DNA of 8,453 bases from Firmicutes bacterium UBA1440 (GCA_002329565.1 DCTM01000008.1:15111-23563), one strand, 5' to 3'; positions 1 to 5,784 are shown, counted from the first letter of the stretch. Translations and numbers: made by a program. The notes: generated by a model not told the origin, from the letters alone.

Positions 1-2
1 AT

Positions 3-1259
3 GCGGATGAGGAAGATGTCAATATCCTCTTCCTGCAGCTCGAATCGTTCGTCAATCCTTCGCTGATCAACAGCATTGAACTGTCGCAGGAGGCGGCTCC
101 GAACTGGGAAGCGCTGCAAAAGAAATACAGTACGGGATATTTTACGGTGCCGTCGGTCGGTGCCGGCACGGCAAATACCGAGTTTGAAACCATGACAGGC
201 ATGTCGGTCAAGTTTTTCGGTCCCGGCGAATACCCCTACAAATCTATCCTGCGCGAACAAACTGTCGAAAGCTACGCCTATGTATTGAAGAATCTGGGTT
301 ATTCAACGCACGTTATCCACAATCACCGCGGGTTGTTCTATAACCGCAATGAAGTATTTCCGAATCTCGGATATGACACATTTACCTCGCTGGAATACAT
401 GAGCAACGTCAGCAAGACACCGCTCAACTGGGCGAAGGACGGCGTCTTGGTCGGGCAGATTACGGATGCGCTCAACTCCACACCGGGAGTAGACTATATC
501 TACACGATTTCGGTACAGGGCCACGGTCAGTATCCGACCGAAAAAGTTATCGAGAATCCTGCAATTGAAGTCACAAAAGCTTCTTCGGAAGCGCTGAAGT
601 GGGAGTACGAATATTATGTAAATCAAGTATATGAGATGGACAAGTTCGTGAAGGATCTGACGGATGAGCTGGCAGACTACGATCAGAAGATCGTTCTCGT
701 AATGTACGGCGATCACCTGCCCGCTCTTGAAATGACAGCAGACGAGATGAATACCGGCAGCGTATACGAAACGGAATACATCATGTGGGATAACTTTGGC
801 CTGAAAAAGAAGGATAAAAATTTGACGGCTTACCAAATCAGCGCGGAAGTGCGCGATCGCATCGGCATCCATGAGGGTACGATGACAAAGTATCATCAGG
901 ATCACGCCGGCGATGTCGGCTATCTTTCGAACCTGCATGCCTTGCAATATGACATGCTGTACGGCAAGCATTACATTTACGGTGGCACGAATCCGTTCAA
1001 GCCGGCCGATATGAAGATGGGTATCAGGGAGATCAAGATCGACGAAGTCGTACAAATCGGAGAAAAGCTGTATATTAAGGGTAAGAACTTTACCGAGAAC
1101 AGCAAGGTTTCCTTGGACGGCAAGGTGCTTAAGACCATCTACCTGGGGCCTAATATTCTCGGCCTGCTTGAAGAGGTAGATCAGGAGGATGTCAGCAGAA
1201 TGAAGGTCAGCCAGGTTGACAGAAACAGCGGAAGCGATATCCTCTCGACGACAGAATAA
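3..1259 (+). CDS. LTA synthase family sulfatase-type phosphoglycerol transferase, 5'-partial
   Basis: The frame is open from base 3 to the TAA at 1257-1259 (418 codons), so the gene begins before the window. A GTG at 147 is internal and not the start, because conserved motifs lie upstream of it. Numbering from the first codon: ILFLQLESF (E14) matches the metal-binding Glu region of LtaS, GTANTEF (T56) matches the nucleophilic Thr segment (KTSDAEF in LtaS), GHGQYP and YGDHLP (D237-H238) match the remaining metal-site motifs. The family sits in the membrane with an extracellular catalytic domain that moves glycerol-phosphate from phosphatidylglycerol onto teichoic acid or related polymers. The N-terminal transmembrane bundle would be in the missing part. 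After the catalytic domain, about residues 340-418 look like a small beta-rich IPT/Ig-like domain (KLYIKGKNFTENSKVSLDG). Substrate is inferred from family only. It is probably a stand-alone or last gene, since a terminator follows. Confidence 0.85.
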   Translation, partial: ADEEDVNILFLQLESFVNPSLINSIELSQEAAPNWEALQKKYSTGYFTVPSVGAGTANTEFETMTGMSVKFFGPGEYPYKSILREQTVESYAYVLKNLGYSTHVIHNHRGLFYNRNEVFPNLGYDTFTSLEYMSNVSKTPLNWAKDGVLVGQITDALNSTPGVDYIYTISVQGHGQYPTEKVIENPAIEVTKASSEALKWEYEYYVNQVYEMDKFVKDLTDELADYDQKIVLVMYGDHLPALEMTADEMNTGSVYETEYIMWDNFGLKKKDKNLTAYQISAEVRDRIGIHEGTMTKYHQDHAGDVGYLSNLHALQYDMLYGKHYIYGGTNPFKPADMKMGIREIKIDEVVQIGEKLYIKGKNFTENSKVSLDGKVLKTIYLGPNILGLLEEVDQEDVSRMKVSQVDRNSGSDILSTTE

Positions 1260-1292
1260 AAAGATCTGTCTGTTTTTAAAAATCAAAATTTC

Positions 1293-1325
1293 AAAAACCG
1301 TCTTCCGCTGAGAAGGCGGTTTTTA
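1293..1325 (+). terminator. Rho-independent terminator after the LTA synthase-like gene
   Basis: AAAACCGTCTTC pairs with GAAGGCGGTTTT (one G-U pair) around the loop CGCTGA, and the 3' arm runs into a T tract. It begins about 35 nt after the stop codon. The A-rich 5' flank means it could also work weakly in the other direction, but no minus-strand gene is seen. Confidence 0.85.
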
Positions 1326-1376
1326 TACGCGTTCGGTTTCTTTAGTAAAGAGATTGTGTTATCTTGCGGATTTTTA

Positions 1377-1385
1377 TGCTATACT
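1377..1385 (+). promoter_or_regulatory. Probable extended -10 promoter for the ArsC/Spx-like gene
   Basis: TGCTATACT is an extended -10 (TGn plus TATACT, 5 of 6 matches to TATAAT). No good -35 is present at 17 bp; TTGTGT at 1354-1359 is spaced too far (20 bp). Transcription would start near 1392, giving a leader of about 60 nt. Confidence 0.5.
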
Positions 1386-1450
1386 GAAAACAAAAACATG
1401 GCCGGAGGGGAAACTGTATGGCCTATTATACATATACAGGGGGGATATTT

Positions 1451-1798
1451 ATGAAATTCATCTGTTACCCAAAATGCACAACTTGCCGTAAAGCGCAGGC
1501 ATTTCTGGGCACCAAGGGCGCGGCGTATGAGTTCCGCGATATCAAGACAGAAAACCCAACCGAAGAAGAGTTGCGAATCTGGCATGAGAAGAGTGGGCTG
1601 CCGCTCAAGCGTTTTTTTAACACGAGCGGGCTGCAATACAAGGCATTGGAGCTCTCAAAGAAGCTGCCGACAATGTCGGAAGACGAGCAATTTTCCCTGC
1701 TTGCCACAGACGGAATGTTGGTAAAACGACCGATTTTAGTCGGAGACGACTTCGTTTTGGTCGGGTTTAAAGAGCCGGAATGGGAGGATGAACTATAG
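1451..1798 (+). CDS. ArsC/Spx/YffB-family thioredoxin-fold protein
   Basis: This 115-residue protein starts with a beta strand into YPKCTTCRKA, a CxxC pair (C9, C12) at the position used by Spx and by the ArsC/YffB family, and carries the family's RP motif later on (VKRPILV, R93-P94). Length fits the family's usual 110-130 residues. Such proteins are cytoplasmic and use the N-terminal cysteine for glutathione- or thioredoxin-linked redox chemistry, or act as redox-sensitive RNA polymerase partners (Spx). Which role applies cannot be decided; no arsR, arsB or other arsenic genes are adjacent, so arsenate reduction is not supported by context. ATG 1451 is preferred because the fold begins directly after it and AGGGGGG lies 6 nt upstream. 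An in-frame ATG at 1418, preceded by GGAGGGG at 1404-1410, would add 11 residues (MAYYTYTGGIF). Stop codon is TAG. Confidence 0.85.
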   Translation: MKFICYPKCTTCRKAQAFLGTKGAAYEFRDIKTENPTEEELRIWHEKSGLPLKRFFNTSGLQYKALELSKKLPTMSEDEQFSLLATDGMLVKRPILVGDDFVLVGFKEPEWEDEL

Positions 1799-1834
1799 TT
1801 GTTCCGTATGCCGGCAAATACTTTTAAAAAGTTG

Positions 1835-1863
1835 TTGACAAATCGGTTAGCATCTGCTAACTT
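1835..1863 (+). promoter_or_regulatory. Promoter of the Cys-rich membrane peptide gene
   Basis: Perfect -35 TTGACA at 1835-1840 is followed, 17 bp later, by TAACTT at 1858-1863 as a weak -10. An A/T-rich palindrome (CTTTTAAAAAG, 1821-1831) just upstream resembles an UP element. The first palindromic operator covers the spacer and the start of the -10, so a bound repressor would exclude polymerase. Confidence 0.6.
1846..1861. promoter_or_regulatory. Palindromic operator 1, GTTAGCA-TC-TGCTAAC
   Basis: A perfect 7+7 bp inverted repeat with a 2-bp centre overlaps the promoter spacer and -10. The same arms recur 32 bp downstream. The gene it controls is Feo-associated, so a metal-responsive repressor of the DtxR/MntR or Fur type is a reasonable inference; the sequence does not match the classical Fur box. 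Confidence 0.7.
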
Positions 1864-1877
1864 AAATGTGTGAGTAT

Positions 1878-1893
1878 GTTAGCATGTGCTAAC
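1878..1893. promoter_or_regulatory. Palindromic operator 2, GTTAGCA-TG-TGCTAAC
   Basis: This second copy has identical arms and differs from the first only in the central base pair region. The 32-bp centre-to-centre distance is about three helical turns, so two dimers would sit on the same face of the DNA. It lies just downstream of the expected transcription start. Confidence 0.7.
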
Positions 1894-2021
1894 TCAAAAA
1901 GATACAAGCGTGAAGCACATATTTCGGAGGAGAGATAACATAGGATTGTTATTATCGCTGCATGTTTGCGGAGTAAGTTTCGCGGTTGTGCGGCAAAATT
2001 GAAATAAGAGGTGAAACGACA

Positions 2022-2222
2022 ATGGGATTTATGACTGAGAATTTGGGGACGATCTTGATCTCTGCGGTTTTGATTGTGGCGGTAATTTTCGCGATCCGTT
2101 CGATTCGCAAGACAAAGAAAAAAGGCGGCTGCAGTGGATGCAGCGGCTGTAGCGGATGTTCGCACGGAGGTTCTTGCGGATATGCGATAGGTTCGTCGCA
2201 TGACGAAGATGAAAAAAAGTAA
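2022..2222 (+). CDS. FeoB-associated-type Cys-rich membrane peptide
   Basis: The product is 66 residues: a short N-terminus, one hydrophobic segment at about residues 8-26 (TILISAVLIVAVIFAI), a basic stop-transfer stretch (RSIRKTKKK), then a Cys/Gly/Ser tail with C37, C40, C43, C46 and C52, His48 and His60, and an acidic-basic end (DEDEKK). This is the layout of the small FeoB-associated Cys-rich proteins that usually follow feoB in Bacillota and are thought to assist ferrous iron uptake at the membrane; the mechanism is not established. The start ATG 2022 has AGAGGTG 8 nt upstream; an upstream in-frame start at 1986 lacks such a site. No feoA or feoB is adjacent, so either the transporter is elsewhere or it was lost here. 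The double palindromic operator upstream suggests metal-controlled expression. Confidence 0.8.
   Translation: MGFMTENLGTILISAVLIVAVIFAIRSIRKTKKKGGCSGCSGCSGCSHGGSCGYAIGSSHDEDEKK
2127..2161 (+). repeat. 9-nt tandem repeat coding (Gly-Cys-Ser)n
   Basis: Four degenerate copies of GGnTGyAGy encode the repeated Gly-Cys-Ser units of the peptide tail. Third-position differences between copies show that the protein repeat is kept while the DNA copies drift. Confidence 0.65.
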
Positions 2223-2240
2223 ATGAATAAATTGAATTGA

Positions 2241-2353
2241 GAGCAGCTCCCGTTTTATCTGATATGCTGCCTCCGAATAGTACAGTGAAAAAGAAAAACT
2301 GTTATATCCGGGGGTGACATATCATTAATCGGCGGGAGCTGTTTTTTATTTTT
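2241..2353 (+). terminator. Long nested hairpin ending in a U tract; terminator or structured RNA
   Basis: Starting 18 nt after the stop of the Cys-rich gene, CAGCTCCCG (2244-2252) pairs perfectly with CGGGAGCTG (2333-2341), extendable by three outer pairs, and is followed by T6-A-T5. The 80 nt between are not random: TGATATG (2260-2266) pairs with CATATCA (2318-2324), TGCCTCCG (2268-2275) pairs with CGGGGGTG (2309-2316) with wobble pairs, ATA (2277-2279) with TAT (2305-2307), and ACAGT (2282-2286) with ACTGT (2298-2302), capped by an A-rich loop. The whole forms one extended imperfect hairpin of about 100 nt. The closing stem plus U tract will act as a terminator for the upstream gene. Whether the element is also a small RNA, a riboswitch-like leader or a small palindromic repeat insertion is not known; I do not recognise a known RNA class. 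Confidence 0.65.
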
Positions 2354-2364
2354 CGGCAAAAGTA

Positions 2365-2393
2365 TTGACAAAATACGACTACAAATGTAAACT
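2365..2393 (+). promoter_or_regulatory. Promoter of the blaI-type/M56 operon
   Basis: TTGACA at 2365-2370 and TAAACT at 2388-2393 are separated by 17 bp. The T-rich end of the preceding terminator lies directly upstream. Transcription should start near 2400, inside or next to the second operator, leaving a leader of about 145 nt before the repressor start codon. Confidence 0.75.
2380..2389. promoter_or_regulatory. BlaI/MecI-type operator 1, TACAAATGTA
   Basis: The core matches the TACAnnTGTA dyad bound by BlaI/MecI repressors, preceded by GAC as in the second copy. It fills the spacer and touches the -10. Confidence 0.8.
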
Positions 2394-2403
2394 AACATAA
2401 GAC

Positions 2404-2413
2404 TACAATTGTA
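2404..2413. promoter_or_regulatory. BlaI/MecI-type operator 2, TACAATTGTA
   Basis: A second perfect TACAnnTGTA dyad lies 24 bp from the first, at the expected transcription start. Paired dyads over the promoter of the repressor's own operon point to autoregulation. Confidence 0.8.
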
Positions 2414-2480
2414 ATCAAAAAAACAACATCCGCAGTATTTAAGAAAACACAAAAAATAAATTGACTAATGAAAAGCACGA

Positions 2481-2500
2481 GCGACTTTTGCGAAAGTTGC
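2481..2500 (+). other. Stem-loop in the leader of the blaI-type gene
   Basis: GCGACTTT and AAAGTTGC form an 8-bp stem (one G-U) closed by a TGCG tetraloop. No U tract follows, so it is not a terminator. It lies in the long leader between the promoter and the repressor start; its role, if any, is unknown. Confidence 0.45.
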
Positions 2501-2544
2501 TGAAGCCGTTATCGGGATGTAAAAATAAAAAAGAGGTTGTAAAT

Positions 2545-2913
2545 ATGAAAAAAAACTGCAATATCAGTGAAGCAGAATGGAGGGTAATGAAAATCCTTTG
2601 GGAAGAGCCTATGCTGACGTTGAAACAAATCGCAGAGCGACTGGCGGATTCCGAATGGGGCTATACAACCATTCGGACGATGGTGGGCCGCCTGGCGGAC
2701 AAAGGTGCTATTGCGGCAGACAAGAGCAACACCGGCAGTTTCAAGTACTATCCGCTCTTGGCGGAAGATGAGTGCAAGCAGAATGAAGTCAAGAGTTTTA
2801 TGAGAAGGGTGTTCGACGATTCTTTCTTTGGGCTTGTTTCCTCGTTTGCCAAAGAAACCGAGCTAAGCGAAGAAGAAAAGAAGGAACTCATCGAGTTGAT
2901 CGAGAAGATGTAA
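2545..2913 (+). CDS. BlaI/MecI/CopY-family transcriptional repressor
   Basis: The protein has 122 residues, the usual length of the family. Residues 7-70 form the winged helix: ISEAEWRVMKILWE opens it, TLKQIAERLADSEWGYTTIRTMVGRL holds the recognition helix, and TGSFKYYPLL the wing. The C-terminal part is the dimerisation region; LVSSFAKETELSEEE aligns with the segment of staphylococcal BlaI in which Asn-Phe is cleaved on induction, with Ser100-Phe101 in the corresponding place. It should bind the two TACAnnTGTA dyads upstream and repress this operon. ATG 2545 is chosen over the TTG at 2461 because AGAGGT lies 7 nt upstream and the family domain begins immediately after it. The stop is 12 nt from the next start, so it is co-transcribed with the M56 gene. 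No beta-lactamase is nearby; the true target genes may be elsewhere. Confidence 0.9.
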   Translation: MKKNCNISEAEWRVMKILWEEPMLTLKQIAERLADSEWGYTTIRTMVGRLADKGAIAADKSNTGSFKYYPLLAEDECKQNEVKSFMRRVFDDSFFGLVSSFAKETELSEEEKKELIELIEKM

Positions 2914-2925
2914 AAGGTGATTGTG

Positions 2926-4098
2926 ATGGATATTTACCGATTTGCCGATTTGGCAATTATGACGACTGTTGCAGCTGCATTGATTTTGTCCGTCAAGATG
3001 GCGTTAAAAGCGAAACTGTCAGCGCGCATGCATATGCTTATCTGGCTCGTGCTGTTGGTGCAGATCCTTTGTTTTCCGGTCAAGGGACTGTTGCCCGAGA
3101 GCAATTTGGCTTTGCAAACCTATCTGCCTTCTTATGATGTGCAAGCCATGCGGGACAGTGCAAACGACACTTTTCCGTCTGAAGGCCGGGCTACTGTGCT
3201 GAATACGGATGACAGGCTACAGGCCGGCCCAAGCACACAGTTTGCGCAGGCAGCACATGATGCACAGGAAAGCGCGTTCGTTGCGCCGATAGTACCGGAA
3301 ACTGTATTGCTTTCGGTGTCGTTGGGACTGTTTATCTTCTTTGCGTTGCGGCATATTGTTTTTCTGCGCAAGTACAGGGCGTTGCCTCTTTGCGTTGATA
3401 CGGACATTTTAGAATTGTTCGCTGAATGTAAGAATGAGGTGGAAATCGAGCGAGATATTCGCTTAAAGATAGGGAGTGCTTCTCCGATGCTGGCAGGATT
3501 GCTGCGACCTGTCATTTACATCAGCGATGATTACGACAGAGAAGAATTGCGCTACGTGTTGATTCACGAGCTGTGTCACTATAAAAATAAGGATATTTGG
3601 CTGAATGTCTTGTCTGCGGCTATCCTCTGTCTGTTTTGGTTCAACCCGTTGATGTGGTTTTGTTTCTGTGTGTTTCGCAGGGACATGGAGATCTACTGCG
3701 ATGACAGAGTGGTGCGAATCACAGGCAGCAGGAGGGAATATGCGACAGCGTTATTGAAAACAGCCACAGGTGCACCGTTTCTTCTGGCGACTTCCTCACT
3801 TATTGCGGGGAAAAATGAGACGGCACAGCGAATCAAACGTATGGCGGCATTGAAAGAACCCAAGATTTGGGTGAGCACCTTGGTGGCACTAGTCGCAGTG
3901 ATGGCGGCGGTGGCGCTTATGCTTAACGGTGCTCCGATGACGAAGACCTTGACATATCCTAATTCCCCCGACATCGTATTCGATGTTCCGGCGAAATGGA
4001 TCGAGGGAATGGAAACGCAGGATAACGGTGATCTGATCTTTGCCGGAGGCACAGCAGGCACCTCATATATTCCGGTGTCGGATGAAGTGTACAGTTAG
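2926..4098 (+). CDS. M56-family (BlaR1-like) membrane metalloprotease/sensor, 5' part ending at an in-frame TAG
   Basis: The start ATG 2926 has AAGGTG 6 nt upstream (GTG at 2917 is less likely). The 390 residues contain hydrophobic segments at about 9-27, 35-53 and 125-147, a cytoplasmic protease domain with HELCH (214-218, HExxH zinc motif), then the conserved DMEIYCDDRVV region (about 253-263), a hydrophobic stretch at 225-250, and a last membrane segment at about 314-335. The frame then enters an extracytoplasmic domain (FDVPAKWIEGMETQDNGDLI) and meets TAG after only about 50 residues. In BlaR1-type systems an external domain senses a signal and the M56 domain triggers cleavage of the BlaI-type repressor. 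Here the protease half is intact, but the sensor half lies beyond the stop in the same frame (4099-5316). Translation ending at TAG would give a nearly sensor-less protease. Confidence is high for the family, lower for whether this is the full functional product. Confidence 0.85.
   Translation: MDIYRFADLAIMTTVAAALILSVKMALKAKLSARMHMLIWLVLLVQILCFPVKGLLPESNLALQTYLPSYDVQAMRDSANDTFPSEGRATVLNTDDRLQAGPSTQFAQAAHDAQESAFVAPIVPETVLLSVSLGLFIFFALRHIVFLRKYRALPLCVDTDILELFAECKNEVEIERDIRLKIGSASPMLAGLLRPVIYISDDYDREELRYVLIHELCHYKNKDIWLNVLSAAILCLFWFNPLMWFCFCVFRRDMEIYCDDRVVRITGSRREYATALLKTATGAPFLLATSSLIAGKNETAQRIKRMAALKEPKIWVSTLVALVAVMAAVALMLNGAPMTKTLTYPNSPDIVFDVPAKWIEGMETQDNGDLIFAGGTAGTSYIPVSDEVYS
4096..4098 (+). 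other. In-frame amber codon splitting the M56 sensor gene
   Basis: The TAG follows ...SDEVYS and is followed in the same frame by ISAAQNGGDSII and a further open frame to 5316. No ATG, GTG or TTG occurs in frame between it and ATG 4159. Two other genes in the window (ending at 1798 and 7548) end in TAG, so TAG is a normal stop here and not a generally recoded codon. Confidence 0.9.
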
Positions 4099-4158
4099 AT
4101 CTCTGCAGCGCAAAACGGTGGCGACAGTATAATCAAAGATACGGAACAGGCGGTCGAA

Positions 4159-5316
4159 ATGACTGGCTTAGTCGGCAATATTAAGGGAAATTTGCCGGGC
4201 ACGGTCAAAAAGTTTGAGATAATCGACGGTTATGATTGGTCAGAAGCCATAGGTAAATACTTTACGGCGACAACGGAAAGAGACGGCAAGCGCTACAACT
4301 GGGCTATCGGTGCGGGCAGGAGAATATATGCAGTTTGGGCTGAGGAAGAGGCAGCGACACAGAAGGAACTTTTGGATATCCTTCGGACTGCCGGATATAT
4401 TGAGAGGCCCGAAGCCGGATTGTTGGCGTCGGCGGGCCGCGACGGCACGAGCAAGTATTATCTTGATGAAATCACGGAGGATAGCAACCACTCGGCTCAG
4501 AAACTGCTTGGTGAATATCTTGCAGCATACAGTGAGATGAATCTGCCGCTTGACAAACTGGCAAAAGGCTATAAGATTCATTCGCTTGAACCGGTGGCGC
4601 TCGCGGAGGATTCACCGGTCAGAGAAATCTATCCGAACGCCTATGTGTACAGAGCAGACTATGAACTCTATCCCGCATACAAGGAGTTTTACAGTTATGA
4701 TACCTTTAACGGCAGTGATTTTAAGGTGACCGCGAACGGGGAACAGCGCTATCGCGAGAAATATCTCCTGTTCGTCGAAAATGTGTATCTTGATTCGAAC
4801 GACGCTGCAGACGCGCACAAATTTTATTTTGTGGGATTTTTAAATCCGGCAGAGCAGAATATCACCCTCGATACTGACACTTATCAAAAGGTTGATATGT
4901 GGTACAACACGGAGATGAGAGATTTGGTGTTGTATGCGTTGCAGACAGATTATCTGGGTAATGCGGGCAGGACGGCCCGAATTGTAAAAGCGTTGCCGCT
5001 GTCGCAGCGCATAGATACCTCAGTAGGTACATTTACAGCAGAAGAGGATGGTAGGGGTGTCGTACTGCAGACAGTGAAGGAACCGTACGGATTAACCCTC
5101 AACTACAACATCACTGCATTTAACGATGCTGTGAGGGAGCGTTGTACAGAAAATGCAAACATTCTTTCACGGACTATCGGCAATCTCGGCAAATGCAAGA
5201 TGCGACTGTATTATGAAGGAGAAAACGGCAAGACTGTTGCGACCATGGAATTTACGCTCACACCCGGCAAGGGTGCCGATTTGGAGAAATTGCTTGTGAC
5301 AGAGGCAAAGGAATAA
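4159..5316 (+). pseudogene. Distal sensor part of the M56 gene, with C-terminal DUF4825-like domain
   Basis: The reading frame runs from directly after the TAG (4099) to TAA 5314-5316, 406 codons before the stop; ATG 4159 is the first possible restart, with a poor AGGCGG site upstream. It has no signal peptide or membrane segment, so alone it could not reach the outside of the cell, whereas joined to the upstream frame it follows the last membrane segment of the M56 protein. The first part (to about 4420, YNWAIGAGRRIYAVWAEE) completes the domain begun before the TAG. A middle Tyr-rich region follows (YRADYELYPAYKEFYSYD). The end matches the DUF4825 pattern: LVLYALQTDYLGNAGRTARIV, later VKEPYGLTLNY and a closing strand region. 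The full gene would encode about 796 residues (2926-5316). No other frameshift or stop is seen in it, so the lesion is recent, a sequencing error, or read through. Confidence 0.75.
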
Positions 5317-5328
5317 TTGCGATTATAT

Positions 5329-5365
5329 GGGTTCAGTATCGAGTATAGATGCCGAACCCTTTTTC
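5329..5365 (+). terminator. Probable terminator of the blaI-type/M56 operon
   Basis: GGGTTC (5329-5334) pairs with GAACCC (5354-5359), directly followed by TTTTT and a further T run at 5368-5373. It begins 12 nt after the TAA. The loop is long (19 nt) but contains an ATC/GAT pairing that would shorten it. Confidence 0.65.
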
Positions 5366-5690
5366 TGTTTTTTGCAAAACGGCAGAGGATGCTTGGAATG
5401 CTTGCTGTGGTGAGCGACACATTCTGCACATTTTCCGTGACGTTTGCAGGTTTTCCATTTGCAAGGGCACTTTATTTTTTCTTCCATAAATTTATTTCAA
5501 CCTTTTATTTGACGTATATGAATCAATTAACAATGACCTTATTTTACTTGAAGATCACGACGGGGTCAATTATCGCGCTTATTTTTCAAAATATTGGATT
5601 TCGAAGAGTTTTGTCATACAAAATACTTTATATGAAAAGAATAAACAAGTGGAGCAAAGCCTTTTACTTATAGCTTGTACTTTTTTAAAA
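5366..5690. other. AT-rich intergenic stretch without a supported gene
   Basis: No ribosome binding site, recognisable protein motif or strong RNA structure is seen on either strand. A + strand frame open from TTG 5317 to 5673 has no start signal, crosses the terminator above, and translates into a Phe/Leu/Tyr-rich sequence typical of AT-rich noncoding DNA. The end of the stretch (ACTTTTTTAAAAAAAG, 5679-5694) probably belongs to the fab promoter as an UP-like element. Confidence 0.6.
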
Positions 5691-5697
5691 AAAGGGA

Positions 5698-5726
5698 TTG
5701 ACAGCTGTAGAAGAGGTGATTATAAT
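5698..5726 (+). promoter_or_regulatory. Consensus promoter of the fab operon
   Basis: TTGACA (5698-5703) and TATAAT (5721-5726) are both perfect and spaced by 17 bp, with an A/T palindromic tract just upstream of the -35. Such a strong promoter needs a repressor, which fits the palindrome that overlaps its -10. Confidence 0.9.
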
Positions 5727-5745
5727 TAGTTAAACAATCTAATTA
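5723..5745. promoter_or_regulatory. Probable MarR/FabT-type operator
   Basis: TAATTAG (5723-5729) and CTAATTA (5739-5745) form a perfect inverted repeat with a 9-bp centre, 23 bp in all. It overlaps the -10 hexamer and the expected transcription start of the operon whose first gene is a MarR-family regulator. Size and AT-rich symmetry suit a MarR dimer. The link to the adjacent regulator is inference. Confidence 0.7.
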
Positions 5746-5784
5746 AATTTTGTGCGGAACATTTCGAGAAAGGCAGGAAGCACT

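Noticed and set aside
303..1286. Long open frame of 327 codons on the minus strand
   Set aside because: It lies fully antisense to the LTA synthase-like gene, whose motifs are clear, has no recognisable domain, and its start would lie inside the terminator region. It is a by-product of codon bias in the real gene.
1783..1805. AACTATAGTT palindrome over the stop of the ArsC/Spx-like gene as a terminator
   Set aside because: The stem is AT-rich and short, with no T tract behind it; it would not terminate transcription convincingly.
2468..2503. Eleven-codon leader peptide (MKSTSDFCESC) before the blaI-type gene
   Set aside because: No ribosome binding site precedes it, and the leader stem-loop covers it without an attenuator-like terminator.
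4096..5316. Pyrrolysine or other general TAG recoding
   Set aside because: TAG ends two other genes in the window in normal fashion, and no methylamine methyltransferase or pyl gene is present. Kept only as a remote option for the split gene.
5509..5540. TTGACG as a second promoter in the intergenic stretch
   Set aside because: No acceptable -10 occurs 16-18 bp downstream and no gene follows before the real fab promoter.
5317..5673. 118-codon + strand frame starting directly after the M56 stop
   Set aside because: It starts at a TTG without ribosome site, crosses a probable terminator, and its composition is that of AT-rich noncoding DNA.
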